This document shows, piece after piece, positions 31,499 through 41,608 of a stretch of 64,000 bases of DNA (its first letter is position 1; the number at the start of each line of letters is the position of its first letter). Both the position numbers and the translations under genes were made by a program. Source of the stretch: Hyaloraphidium curvatum (Eukaryota; Monoblepharomycota; Hyaloraphidiomycetes; Hyaloraphidiales; Hyaloraphidiaceae); assembly GCA_025558095.1 (NCBI GenBank), contig JAIVFI010000042.1, forward strand, positions 372,001 to 436,000. The letters run 5' to 3'. The notes below the pieces were generated by a model. That model saw nothing but the letters and a program-made list of their open reading frames with translations. It was not told the origin of the DNA and made no database searches.

Positions 31499-32572
31499 TT
31501 AGGCCCTCGGCATCGAGTCCTTGTTCGGGCCAAGTTGGACCGCAGCCTCTAGGAACTCCTCGAGATCGGGCTCCCGGACACCGCCGACGCCGATCACGAG
31601 TTGCCACATCGCGACCTCGGCGATGAGCGCCCGCATGCCTGCGACGCCCAAATCTTCCAGCGACGGCATGCCGAAGCTCCCGACAGAGATGCGGAGGCCG
31701 CGGTCGGCTCGGTTGACGATCTCCCTGGGGTCGCCCGGGCCGGAGAGCACCATCCGTTCGACGACCAGCTCCTGGAGCCCCTGCGGCACGCCGGAACGGA
31801 ACAAGGCCGAAGAACTGAGCTCGCCGATCTCGAGGAACTTGACCGAATCCAGTGCGGCGATGGTGCTGTACGTTGATTCGTCCAAGGCACCGTCGCACGT
31901 GATGCGCTCCGGTCGGAAGTATTCCGGGCACATGGCGAGCATGATCAATATCCCGGTGCCTCTCCAGGCCTTGATCTGGGGCATGATCTCTCGGTTTAAT
32001 AGCACCCAGAAGATTCCGAATTGGGAATCATCGTCGTCCAGCCTCAGGCTGAGATGGTCAAGGACCCCAGCTCCTGCGACGAGGTGCGTGAGGACGTAGT
32101 TAAAGGGGTGAATGTCCTGTGCCCAGTAATTCAGCCTCTTCAGATTCGGGAGTTCAAAGGCAGGCGGGCCCGTGGGGTCTTCCAAAACGGTCCCTGAGCT
32201 GTCGATGACTTCGAGCTCCCTGACACTCCTCGGCACGCTCCTCAGCACCTGGCACATTGTCTCGTAGTTTCCGAACTCGAGCTTCGCCGAAACGAGGTTC
32301 GTTCAAAGAGTCCGACTCCACAAGAGGTCGAGCAGCTCGTCGACGCCTCCCTCCTGCCACGCACCGCAGCCCGACTCGACCCTCTGGACGTGTCGGAGCC
32401 ATCCGCGTGCGCGCCAGCGCTCGACTCTCTCGTCAAGCAGCTCCAGAGGACGCGGGTCGTGCGCAAAGACCGAGAACGCGAGCGGTTCGACGAGCAGCCC
32501 CCGGCGGGGAAGGAAGAGCGCGATGTGGGAGATGATTTCGGGAGGGAAGACGAGGGGAGTGTCGGTTTCCAT
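31499..32572 (-). CDS. F-box/LRR-like gene with an in-frame TGA and a 36-bp deletion in the F-box
   Basis: From the ATG at 32572 to the stop at 31499 the frame is continuous except for one TGA at 32303-32305. The F-box region is FPPEIISHIALFLPRRG, but 12 residues present in the second copy (40234) are missing after GLLV. Sequence after the TGA reads on naturally (TNLVSAKLEFGNYETMCQV, then LRR-like segments to the end), so the gene was once a single ORF of 357 codons. No good intron removes the TGA: the donors in the right phase are weak GTCGAC-type sites. It is either a young pseudogene, a readthrough gene, or a short F-box protein ending at the TGA. It lies downstream of a membrane-family gene on the same strand. 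Confidence 0.6.
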
Positions 32573-32699
32573 GGTGTTTTCTGGATCCGTTGTGAAGGAG
32601 AGTTGTCGAGTCATCGGTCGGGGAAGCCAGCGCTCGCGCAAGCGCAAGGCTCGTGGAAAAGAACCTCAACGTCAAAGAGTCTCCATCAACCGGGCCCTT

Positions 32700-32705
32700 T
32701 TTATT
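32700..32705 (-). terminator. AATAAA polyadenylation signal of membrane gene 2
   Basis: TTTATT on the plus strand is AATAAA on the minus strand, about 66 nt after the stop codon at 32771. The same signal lies in the inverted copy at 40101-40106. Confidence 0.5.
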
Positions 32706-32770
32706 CAGGTGCAACTCGGCCAACGACCATCACGGCACTCGGCCTGCCTTTGTATTAAGATTGCCCGGCA

Positions 32771-34276
32771 TCACCCGCACGTCGGGTACAGCGTCACCTG
32801 CACCCCGCCGCCCCTCAGAATGCTCCACAGCCCGATCGCCAGCGTCAGCGCGGTCGCCGCGACGTTCCTCGCCGTGGCGGCATCCACGCGGAACCCCATG
32901 AATCTGGCGTAATAGCCGTCCGAAGCGTCGAAAAAGGCCGAGATGAGGCGGTCGTGGTGCGCTGCGAGGCGCTGCGCAGCTTCGGAACCCGGGCCAGACA
33001 CGTCGAGCTCGTACCGAGCGCGGCGGAGGGACGTGCGTGCCAACCTGAACAGGGATGAGATGACCGACACGTGCGCGTTACTGGCAGTGAACAAAGCCAG
33101 GTCCGCCCCAACGATGAACGCGATCGCGGCGAGGGTGGCGAGCGAGGCGCCGGGCAGGCAGTTGCCCAGCGCGATCCCCGCCACGGCAACCGCGACGGCA
33201 TACAGCGGGAGGGGGATGAGGACGGAGGGACCCGAGGTAACGCGGTGGATGCGCGTGCGCCATGTGGGGCCGAGGGCATCCTGCAGGAGGAGGTACGGTT
33301 CCTGGGGCGGGGGCGATGGGCCATGCCCAGATGCGAAGGTGCGGTATCGCGCGAGGAGCCCGCGGAGGGCAAGGGTAGAAGCGCGGCGGTGTAGCCGCAG
33401 GGCAAACTGGATGGCGGCCACGTTGGCGCGGGCGCTGGCGAGTTGGTTGACATTGTGGTACTCCAGCGCCAGGGCTGCGACTAGCACGCAGAGCGATGCG
33501 GCCCAAGGGGAGTTCCAAGTGATGGAGGCGTAGGCGACGGCGGGCATTGAGAGGTAGATGGTGAAGTAAAAGGTGAACGATGCGCAAGCGTACCCAACGA
33601 ACTCGAGCAGGCGAAACGCGGCCGCCCGGCCGGCCAGCTTGCCCGCACATTGGGTGCCGGGACACGGGCACAGCGGATCCGACGCGTCGTGTCGCAGCAG
33701 TAACGAGCCCGGCTCCGCGTCGCGCAGCTGCGCGTATCGGGCGAACACGGCCAGAGGGTGTGCCGAGAGGTCCGACGGCGAGCCGAAGCGGCGCGAATAG
33801 GCGTTGCCAAAGAAGATGATCACGATGCCGGTCAGAAACGCGTGCAGCAGGGTGACGAAGGTGGAGACTGCCAGCTGCGGCGGAGAGAACCGGCCGAGTT
33901 CCCCTGCAAACGCCCACTGAATGGAGACAAGAGCTGAGCCTGTTCCGAAAAAAAGAGCTGCACGCAGATTGTGCCACGGCACGGCGTACTTTGCCAGAAC
34001 CAGCTGCACGCGCACGAACTGGGTGAGGAGGGGAGACGCCGCGAGCGCCGAGACAAGGTCATCGCGCGTGAGGGGAGACGATACCCTCAGCGAAGCAGCG
34101 GGGTCGGCCGATGGCTCTTCCTCGTCCACCTCGTCGGTTCCGGGAACGGTCGGCGCGGGAAAGAGGGCTATCCATTCGCGGGCGGTGAACGACGAGAGGG
34201 GTGCCCCTTTGTCTCCCGCGCCTTCCGCCTTCTCCAGGTCCACGGAAACCACCGCCTCGCGCGAAGAGTCTCCCAT
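32771..34276 (-). CDS. multipass membrane protein, family member 2, intact
   Basis: A single exon of 501 residues from the ATG at 34276. The N-terminal 90 residues are soluble, with the family mark EWIALFPAP and an acidic linker. Hydrophobic segments follow (FFGTGSALVSIQWAFAG, VSTFVTLLHAFLTGIVIIFF, FTFYFTIYLSMPAVAYASI, SLCVLVAALALEY, LIPLPLYAVAVAVAGIALGN, LATLAAIAFIVGADLALF). The C-terminal ARNVAATALTLAIGLWSILR and GGGVQVTLYPTCG end the protein. Between segments is the cysteine motif LCPCPGTQCAG (CPCx4CAG), kept in all four copies. The function is unknown. Identity to member 3 looks about 75% by eye and rises to near 100% over the last codons and beyond. An F-box gene follows 198 bp downstream. 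Confidence 0.75.
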   Translation of the reverse strand: MGDSSREAVVSVDLEKAEGAGDKGAPLSSFTAREWIALFPAPTVPGTDEVDEEEPSADPAASLRVSSPLTRDDLVSALAASPLLTQFVRVQLVLAKYAVPWHNLRAALFFGTGSALVSIQWAFAGELGRFSPPQLAVSTFVTLLHAFLTGIVIIFFGNAYSRRFGSPSDLSAHPLAVFARYAQLRDAEPGSLLLRHDASDPLCPCPGTQCAGKLAGRAAAFRLLEFVGYACASFTFYFTIYLSMPAVAYASITWNSPWAASLCVLVAALALEYHNVNQLASARANVAAIQFALRLHRRASTLALRGLLARYRTFASGHGPSPPPQEPYLLLQDALGPTWRTRIHRVTSGPSVLIPLPLYAVAVAVAGIALGNCLPGASLATLAAIAFIVGADLALFTASNAHVSVISSLFRLARTSLRRARYELDVSGPGSEAAQRLAAHHDRLISAFFDASDGYYARFMGFRVDAATARNVAATALTLAIGLWSILRGGGVQVTLYPTCG

Positions 34277-34818
34277 CTTCCGCGCCGATTGAGAGAGCAG
34301 GCAACAGCGGACAACTTCAACGGGGAGTTCAGACGAGTTTTGGTCCCAAGGTCTCCGCGCTCGCAATCCCCATGCTTCCCCAGAACCAGCAGGAAATGAC
34401 CCATCTGGCGTTAAAACGAAGGTTGGTACAATGTTCCTCTGCAGCCTTAATCGGCTTGGCCCTTTGCAGCTCTTGACCTGCTCTGTGTGTGGCAATAGTG
34501 GCAACGCGGTCCGTGAGTCAAAGCTTCAACCTACTCGAGAAGGCTGCACGCGGCTGAACCATGGGATCAGCATCTCCAGCATCAACTGCCCAATCTCCGC
34601 CTACAGATGCGTTCTTTGCCGGAAAGCCACGCTGACGGCGGAGCGGGAAAGTATTGGGCGCCACGCCACCCGATCGCGATCGTGGGTCGCGGCGATTGCG
34701 CTAATAGCTGACTATCTCCGCAACGACCCTCCCGTTCCGGCCGGCCGGTTCCGCCTGAGTCTCCGAGCGAGCTTGCTCCAAAGCTTCCCGTGCACTGGCC
34801 GCTCGGCCGGCGCCCGCC
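34277..34818. other. intergenic between divergent genes, nothing seen
   Basis: This is the 5' flanks of the membrane gene (minus) and the fatty-acid-hydroxylase gene (plus). No repeat, RNA or coding segment is supported. Confidence 0.45.
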
Positions 34819-36154
34819 ATGGCCAACGCTACCGTCCTCTCCGCCGCTGTCCCCGGCGCGCTCCCTCCGCACCTCCTCGCCGACACGTGGTGGGCTGCCC
34901 TCGGCCGGCGGTGGCTCTCGTACGCCGTGCCGATCCACGACGCGCTCGGAGGCTGCCTCACCTTCACGCTGTACTCGTTCGTGTTCCTCTGGGCAAAGTG
35001 GGTGTCCCGGTGGCAACTCGGCCGGGCGCTGCCTGACACTCCGAAGCTGGATCCCAATATACGGCTTCTTCCGCGCCGTGGACAAGTACAACTTCCTCGG
35101 CCTGCAGCGGTACAAGCAGCACCCGGGGCGGTACGAGCCCCAGACGCTCAACGACAAGGTCGTCACGGGCGTGCGGTACGGCTTCTGGCGCGGCGCGATC
35201 CGCAACGCCGTGTTCTACTGGGTGTGGTTCTCTCACGGGCGGATGGACATGCGGGTGTGGCCCAAGTCGCCTGTAAAGGTGGCCCTGGACGTGCTGTTCG
35301 GGTTCGTCCTGAACGACTTCCTGTTCTACTGGTTGGTGCCATCGTCGGAATGGGTATCTCCGGGCGGTCGGCTTACGGTCTTATGGCAGGGCGCACCGCG
35401 CGATGCACCACCCGCGGCTCTACAAGCACCTCCGTGAGCATTCCTAGCCGTTCGTTCCTGCCTTTTCCTGACTCCCGTTTGCCTCCCAGACAAGCAGCAC
35501 CGTGCGTCCCAATTCGTCTCGCTTTTTGCGCACCTCCTGACCTCCTGCCAGACGAGTTCAAGGTGACCAATGTCGGCGCGACGGCGTGGAACGAGGCCTC
35601 GGAGTCCTTCCTCATCATGATCCTGGCCAACACCGTGGCGTGGTCGCTCTCGATGGACCTGTTCACGTGGTGCATGTGGATCATCCTGCAGAACTACTGT
35701 GGGTCGCCTGCCGTGCCCGGGTAGGGGTCGCTGACGCGCCGGGAACGGCAGATGACCACTACGTGCACTCGGGCTACGCGTTCTGGTTCGACCCGGGGCA
35801 GCTCCTCGTCGACCCGCAGTTCCACGACTGTACGTCGACCTGGAGCCCCCTCTTGACTTGCCCGTGCTGACACCGATTCCAACAGGGCACCACTTTGCCA
35901 ACGCGGGTAACTACTCCGTCACCTCCATCTGGGACGTGGCCTTCGGGACAGACCTCAACTTCCGCGCATGGTGCATCCCGCCGTCCGGATTCCACGAACA
36001 CGCCTGACCCGTCCCGCCGAGCAGGAAGATCCGGCAGGAGGAGCGCAGGCTGAAGGGCCTGCAGGAGGAACCCGAGCGGCGGGACGACGGGGACGACACC
36101 GGGGCGAGCTCGGGGTACGTCGGGTTCGATGAGGCCAAGGCCAAGTCGGGATAA
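34819..36154 (+). CDS. fatty acid hydroxylase / sterol desaturase superfamily protein, eight exons with a 12-nt microexon
   Basis: Exons 34819-34997, 35047-35331, 35390-35433, 35490-35501, 35552-35698, 35752-35829, 35886-35970 and 36025-36154 give 319 residues. All joins restore the conserved core: YWAHRAMHHPRLYKHLHKQH, then HEFKVTNVGATAWNE, and near the end FHDWHHFANAGNY. These histidines bind two irons in ER enzymes that hydroxylate or desaturate sterols and sphingoid or fatty chains (ERG25, ERG3 and SUR2 relatives). Exon 4 is only 12 nt and supplies part of LHKQHH, so skipping it would remove metal ligands. Most introns are 49-58 nt, and several have CTGAC branches. Hydrophobic segments flank the core. 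The exact substrate is not determined. Confidence 0.85.
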
Positions 36155-36312
36155 GCGGACGGTGGGGGACTCTGAAGGTGTGGACATGTGCGTAACTTGC
36201 TGCTTTGGCTTCGTTTGGCCTGTAGATTGTCTGTTGCGGACGATAGAGAGCGAAGGAATGGTGGCCCGTTTTTCGGGATCTATTGCTGTCCCAACCGCAT
36301 CAGAGACGCAGA

Positions 36313-37011
36313 TCAAAAATCCACATCCTGCTCCACAGGGTGCAGCAGTATTTCGTCCACCCGCACGTGCTTGGGCGCCGCCACTGCGTACGCGATGGCC
36401 TCGGCCACGTCCTCAGGCTTTAGCCAGCCCTTCTTGTGCTCCTCCCCCTGCTTCGAGTCCGCGAAGTTGGTGTCCACCATGCCGGGCCTGATCTCGCACA
36501 CCCGCAGGCCATACTCGCGGCCTTCGTAGGCCAGGCACTGCAGCACCGCGCGCTGGGCGTGCTTCGAGGCGGTGTAGAGGGCGCCGCCGGAGAAGGTCCG
36601 CGCCGAAACGTCCGAGGTGACGCAGACGACGGTGCCAGACCCGCGGGAGCGGAAGTGCGGGAGCAGGGACTGCACGCACAGAAGCGTGCCGAGGACGTTG
36701 GTGTCCATGACCGTGCGATAGTCCTCGGCGGTGATGCCGTCGACGGGGCCGAACTTGCCGACCCCGGCGTTCGCGACCAAAGCGGTGCAGCCCTGGGAAG
36801 CCGCGAGCTCGCCAAAGGCCGTGGTGGATGCGGGATCGCGGACGTCCAGGGTGGCCACTGTGAGGTTCGGCGAGGCCAGCGCGGAGAGCGGGGAGGTGTC
36901 GCGGGCGCCGGCGACGACGCGGGCGCCGCGCGAGAGAAGGAGGGAGACAATGCCGTAGCCGATGCCTTTAGAGGCGCCGGTGATGGCGATCACGTGGCCA
37001 GAGAGGCTCAT
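36313..37011 (-). CDS. short-chain dehydrogenase/reductase (classical SDR)
   Basis: A single exon of 232 residues from the ATG at 37011; upstream codons in frame lack gene character. The cofactor site is TGASKGIG near the N terminus. LDVRD and NAGVGKFG follow, then the catalytic serine in VTSDVS and YTASK (YxxxK), and RPGMVDTNF after it. A basic or acidic residue that would separate NADPH from NAD preference is not clear. It would reduce or oxidise a carbonyl or alcohol; the substrate is unknown. It ends tail-to-tail with the fatty-acid-hydroxylase gene, about 160 bp apart. Confidence 0.85.
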   Translation of the reverse strand: MSLSGHVIAITGASKGIGYGIVSLLLSRGARVVAGARDTSPLSALASPNLTVATLDVRDPASTTAFGELAASQGCTALVANAGVGKFGPVDGITAEDYRTVMDTNVLGTLLCVQSLLPHFRSRGSGTVVCVTSDVSARTFSGGALYTASKHAQRAVLQCLAYEGREYGLRVCEIRPGMVDTNFADSKQGEEHKKGWLKPEDVAEAIAYAVAAPKHVRVDEILLHPVEQDVDF

Positions 37012-37169
37012 CCTATGGAGATGCGGGCGAAGGCGGCACAACTCCGTGGACGCGCGATCGGATCGGCACGACCCGAGCCCGACTGTTTACACTTGTTTGA
37101 TCCCGCCGTCTACCCAATGCCGCCCGGTCTGTAGGATCTTTCATCATTTGTCGCGCTGCGAGGGAAACC

Positions 37170-38276
37170 ATGGACGGCGAGGGCGAGAACCCGGCGCCGG
37201 ACGCGGAGGAAAACTCCCTGGAGCTGCCCAACGAGCTCGTCTCGCACATCATGGGCTTGCTCCGAAATCGGGGCTGGAACGCGACGCTGCTGAGGCTCAT
37301 GCTCGTGCAGAAACGCTTCTTTGTGATCGGCCTCCGCATCGTGCTGGACGACCTGCTGCTGGCGCCGGGCGACCCGGCCTGCGAGGCGAAATGGCGGCTG
37401 CTCGAGCGCGGCTTCGAGTACGCGGGGACGACGCCGCACCGCTTCGTGCGCGTGCTGCGCGTCAAGCTCGACGCCGACGTTGGCCCGGCCCGGCTGGACG
37501 CCCTCGGGAAGGCCCTGCGCGGCGCCGACGAGCTTGAGCTCTCGTGCGACGACCCCGTACGCGTGCGCACGGCGTGGAACGCCCTGGCATGGAGCGACAG
37601 GCTCACCCGGCTGTGCCTCCGCCTTACACCCCGGGCGTGGGGCGCCTTCCAGTCAACGAACCGCTTTCCCCGCTCCTTGTCGCGTGTGGACCTCGCCGAG
37701 GGATGTGACACAATGGAGGCCCTCGGCTTTCTCTCGATGATGGAGCGGGCCCCCAACCTCCGCGAGTGGGGGCTGGCGTGCTTTGACCACGTGCCGGCGT
37801 GGGCGTGGAAGAACCTCCCCTCGCTCGCGCGGAGGTTGAGGACAGCGGCAAGGGTGCGGGAGCACTCACTCGAGACTATCCTCGCCGAGCCGGCATTTAC
37901 GATCGAGCGGATGTCGGTGTGCGCTCACGGGCCCTCCCTGGGGAAGCTGGACGCGTACATGCCCCTCCTGACCGGGGTGAGGGAGCTCTCCATTTGCACG
38001 GGGGAACCGGTGACCGTGCGGCCTCTCGCGTTGCTCCCTCCCAACCTGGAGGTGCTCAGCCTGTGGACCAACTCTAGCCCGCGGACGGTGGAGCACTACG
38101 CCGCGCTAGGCCCGCACGGGATGCAGATCCGGACAAGGAAGGAGGAGCTGCTCTCGATGTTCAGGCCGGGGACCGAGGCGAGGACGAGGGAGGGTTTGAT
38201 GCGGAGCGAGCCCATCAGGGACGATTTCTGCGGGTGCACGGCGACGTTGTTCGTCAGGGATGCCGTAGGGCCGTGA
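37170..38276 (+). CDS. F-box/LRR-like protein, intact single exon
   Basis: There are 368 residues from the ATG at 37170. The F-box-like region is SLELPNELVSHIMGLLRNRG followed by LRLMLVQKRFFVIGLRIVLD. After it come irregular leucine-rich segments (RVLRVKLDADVG, ADELELSCDD, LTRLCLRLTPR, VRELSICTG, NLEVLSLWTN), the usual layout of LRR-type F-box adaptors. It probably links unknown substrates to an SCF ubiquitin ligase; this is inference. It lies 250 bp upstream of membrane-family member 3 on the same strand. Unlike its relatives at 32 and 40 kb it has no stop or frameshift. Confidence 0.65.
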   Translation: MDGEGENPAPDAEENSLELPNELVSHIMGLLRNRGWNATLLRLMLVQKRFFVIGLRIVLDDLLLAPGDPACEAKWRLLERGFEYAGTTPHRFVRVLRVKLDADVGPARLDALGKALRGADELELSCDDPVRVRTAWNALAWSDRLTRLCLRLTPRAWGAFQSTNRFPRSLSRVDLAEGCDTMEALGFLSMMERAPNLREWGLACFDHVPAWAWKNLPSLARRLRTAARVREHSLETILAEPAFTIERMSVCAHGPSLGKLDAYMPLLTGVRELSICTGEPVTVRPLALLPPNLEVLSLWTNSSPRTVEHYAALGPHGMQIRTRKEELLSMFRPGTEARTREGLMRSEPIRDDFCGCTATLFVRDAVGP

Positions 38277-38527
38277 TCCCGCCTTTCTGCTGAGTTCGTG
38301 CCTTCTCGTCCGTGAGACGGATGTAATCCGAGCCAGATATTCTGTCCTTATCCATGACGCAGGCCAATCGGACTAGGCTTTCCATCGTGCGTGGAACTCG
38401 CTGATGCCAGCCCCGAATCGGGCCCGAATCGTCCCCAGGCTGAGGACTGCCAGTGATCGAAGTCCGATAGCCGTCGACTCCGGCCCCTTCGACGCCCGCT
38501 CCGCCTTGTTTCTCGACTGCTTATCCG

Positions 38528-40035
38528 ATGAGCACTGAGCCACGCGAATCGTCGGTGTGCTTGGACGCGGGCGACAAGGCCAATGGCGCGGGGGACAGAG
38601 ACGCACCCCTCGCGACGTTCAGCGCGCGAGAATCGGTTGCGCTCTTCCCAGCGCCGCCCGGCCCCGGGACCGACGAACTGGAGGATACGACCCCGACCGA
38701 CCCCGCGGCGGAGCTCAGGGCGTCGTGCCCGCTCTCCCGCGAGGACCTGCTTTCCGGGCTCGCCGCGTCTCCCATCCTCTCCCTGTTCGTGCGCGTGCAG
38801 CTGGTCCTGGCAAAGTATGCCGTGCCGTGGCACAATCTGCGCGCAGCTCTATTTTTCGGAACAGGCCCAGCCCTTGTTTCCATTCAGTGGGCGTTTGCGG
38901 GGGAGCTCGGTCGGTTCTCTCGCCGCAGCTCGCCGTCTCTACTTTCGTCACCCTGCTGCACGTGTCCCTGACCGCCTTTGTGGTCATATTCTTTGGCCAA
39001 GTGTACACGCGCCGCTTTGGCTCGCCGACGGACTTGTCGGCACACCCGCTGGCCGTGTTTGCCCGTTACTACCAGCTTCGCTCAATGGAGCCCGGGTCGT
39101 TGCTTCTTTGCCACGATGCTTCCGATTCTCTGTGTCCATGTGCCAAACCCCTGTGTGCAGGAATGTTGCTCCGTCGAGCGGCCGCGCTGCGCGTGCTCGA
39201 GGCCGTTGTGCACGCCTGCGTTTCGCTCGCTTTCTACTTCACAATTTACCTCTCAATGCCCTCCGTTGCCTACGCATCCATCACCTGGAACTCCCCCTGG
39301 GCGGCAGCGCTCTGCGCTGCTTATTCTGCCTTGGTGGTCGAGTACCACTGGGTCAACCATCTTGCCGGCGCGCGCGCCAACGTCGTCGCCATCCAGCTCG
39401 CCCTGCGGTTGCACCGCCGCGCCTCCATCCTCGCGCTCCGCGGCCTGATTGCGCGCTACCGCACCCTCGCCTCGGCCTATCCCACGTTTCCTTCGCCGGA
39501 GGAGCCGTACCTCCTCTTGCAGGGCGCCCTTGGCCCCACGTGGCGCACGCGAATCGAGCGCGTGACCTCGGGCCCCTCGGTCCTCATCCCCCTCCCCGTG
39601 TACGCCGTCGCGGTCGCGGTGGCCGGGATCGCCCTCGGGAATTGCCTGCCGGCTCCTTCGGTTTCGACGTGCGCAGTGATCGCATTCATCGTGACGGCAG
39701 ACTTGGCGGTGTTCACGGCGAGCAACGCCCACGTGTCGGCCATCACGTCGCTCTTCAGATCGGCGCTCACGTCCCTCCGCCGCGCCCGCTACGAGCTCGA
39801 CAAGGGCGGCGCCGCGGGGTCCGACGCGGCGCAGCGTTTCGGCGACCACCACGACCGCCTCATCTCGGCCTTTTTCGACGCCTCGGACGGCTACTACGCC
39901 AGGTTCATGGGGTTCCGCGTGGATGCTGCCACGGCACGGAACGTTGCGGCGACTGCGCTCACCCTGGGGATCGGGCTGTGGAGCATACTGAGGGGCGGCG
40001 GGGTGCAGGTGACGCTGTACCCGACGTGCGGGTGA
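38528..40035 (+). pseudogene. membrane-family member 3, one-base frameshift
   Basis: From the ATG at 38528 the protein follows member 2 closely (ESVALFPAP; VQLVLAKYAVPWHNLRAALF; SIQWAFAGELGRFS) until about base 38920. There TTCTCTCGCCGCAG lacks one C relative to TTCTCTCCGCCGCAG in member 2. Downstream the homologous sequence runs in the next frame to the stop at 40035, including CPCAKPLCAG, the membrane segments and GLWSILRGGG. Apart from that base the copy is complete (about 501 codons). An intron is unlikely because the affected segment aligns with coding sequence in member 1. It is a recent pseudogene or a sequencing error; unedited, the product would stop near residue 147. Confidence 0.7.
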
Positions 40036-40100
40036 TGCCGGGCAATCTTAATACAAAGGCAGGCCGAGTGCCGTAATGGTCGTTGGCCGAGTTGCACCTG

Positions 40101-40106
40101 AATAAA
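40101..40106 (+). terminator. AATAAA polyadenylation signal of membrane gene 3
   Basis: AATAAA lies about 66 nt after the stop codon of the membrane gene. It is within the tract that is nearly identical to the inverted copy at 32 kb. Confidence 0.5.
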
Positions 40107-40233
40107 AAGGGCCCGGTTGATGGAGACTCTTTGACGTTGAGGTTCTTTTCCACGAGCCTTGCGCTTGCGCGAGCGCTGGCTTCCCCGACCGATGACTCGA
40201 CAACTCTCCTTCACAACGGATCCAGAAAACACC

Positions 40234-41497
40234 ATGGAAACCGACACTCCCCTCGTCTTCCCTCCCGAAATCATCTCCCACATCGCGCTCTTCCTTCCCC
40301 GCCGGGGGCTGCTCGTGCTGGCCGGCGCCTCGCGGTCCGCGCTCGCGCTCGTCGAACCGCTCGCGTTCTCGGTCTTTGCGCACGACCCGCGTCCTCTGGA
40401 GCTGCTTGACGAGAGAGTCGAGCGCTGGCGCGCACGCGGATGGCTCCGACACGTCCAGAGGGTCGAGTCGGGCTGCGGTGCGTGGCAGGAGGGAGGCGTC
40501 GACGAGCTGCTCGACCTCTTGTGGAGTCGGACTCTTTGAACGAACCTCGTTTCGGCGAAGCTCGCATTCAGCAACTACGAATCAATGTGCGGCGTGCTGC
40601 GGAGCCTTATTATGCCGCGGAACATCAGCGAGCTTGAAGTCGTGGACCCCTCGGGGAGGCCTTTGCGTGCGGACCCCCTGGGGCCCTTCGAGATCCCGAA
40701 TGTGAAGCACCTCAAGTACTCGGCCAAAGGCATCGATCGTCTGAACTTTGCCATCACGCACCTCGTCAGCGGAAGCTTTAGACTGGAAAGTCTCGACCTG
40801 GGCGTGGACGTCGAGGATTCTGAACGAGTCCACTGGATGATAAACAACTACTCAATTCTGCGCACGATCACAGCTTGGAGCGGTACCGGCAAGGTGTTTG
40901 CTTCGGTTCCTGTGTGATTCAGCCGGCTTCCACCCCCAACGCATTGCGTGCGATGCCGTGGCGGACGGTCCCACGATGAGGGCCCTCGCCGAGCTGCCTT
41001 CGGTCAAGTCGCTCAAGATTGCCGAGCTCACTTCGTCGAGCATCATCCACTGGGGCTTGCCGCGGGGTCTTCGGGAGCTGGTCGTGGACCGCCTGGTTCT
41101 CTCCGCAATCGGACCCCCTGCGAAAGTCCTGCAGCAAGCACGGCGGTTCGACCTCCACGTTTCCGTCGGTTTGTTCTGCATGCCGCCTTTGGAACAAATC
41201 GAAGAGGGCTACAAAGGCGTCGCATCGCTCCAAGGCGAGATCGCGTTGTGGCGGGACGTGGTCGGCGTCGATGTGGTCATGGCACCCGATCTCGCGGAGT
41301 TTCTGGAGGCTGCGGACATGCTACGAAGGTTCCGAACGCCGATGTGCTGGGTCGAAAGCGACGACCGAGCGGGACGTAGATCTGATGCCGTCCTGTCATC
41401 TGACGCCTATGGAGCCCGTAGAGGGGGAAAAGACAGACTTCCGCTGGAAAATGCTTCAGTAGATGACTGTCGGATGAATTCGCGTCTGCCGCGATGA
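40234..41497 (+). pseudogene. F-box/LRR-like gene, second copy, with in-frame TGA and a frameshift
   Basis: The first 100 codons match the 32-kb copy almost exactly but keep the full F-box (ISHIALFLPRRGLLVLAGAS). The same TGA interrupts the frame at 40537-40539, after SRTL. Beyond it the sequence stays F-box/LRR-like but differs strongly from the other copy (LRSLIMPRNISELEVVD against LRSVPRSVRELEVID). A one-base shift near 40891 moves the rest into another frame (LRFLCDSAGFHPQRIACD through EFLEAADML). With two defects it is most likely a pseudogene. It follows membrane-family member 3 on the same strand. Confidence 0.65.
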
Positions 41498-41608
41498 AGC
41501 CGATGCCCGTGGTGCGCAAGTTGGTGATTATGCAGCGGGCCATTCGGCGCAGCTGGCGGCCCGGCCCGTGGCGGGCCCCCGTCTTCTCCGGCCGGCTTCC
41601 CCCCGCCA

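Noticed and set aside
38880-38935. A 42-nt intron in membrane-family member 3 to explain its frame change
   Set aside because: The donor phase does not restore the frame, the length is below the 49-nt minimum seen in supported introns here, and the segment aligns with coding sequence in members 1 and 2.
32303-40539. Reassignment of TGA to an amino acid in this genome
   Set aside because: Many well-supported genes in the window (for example MET2, PEX13 and the chitin deacetylase) end at TGA in the expected place.
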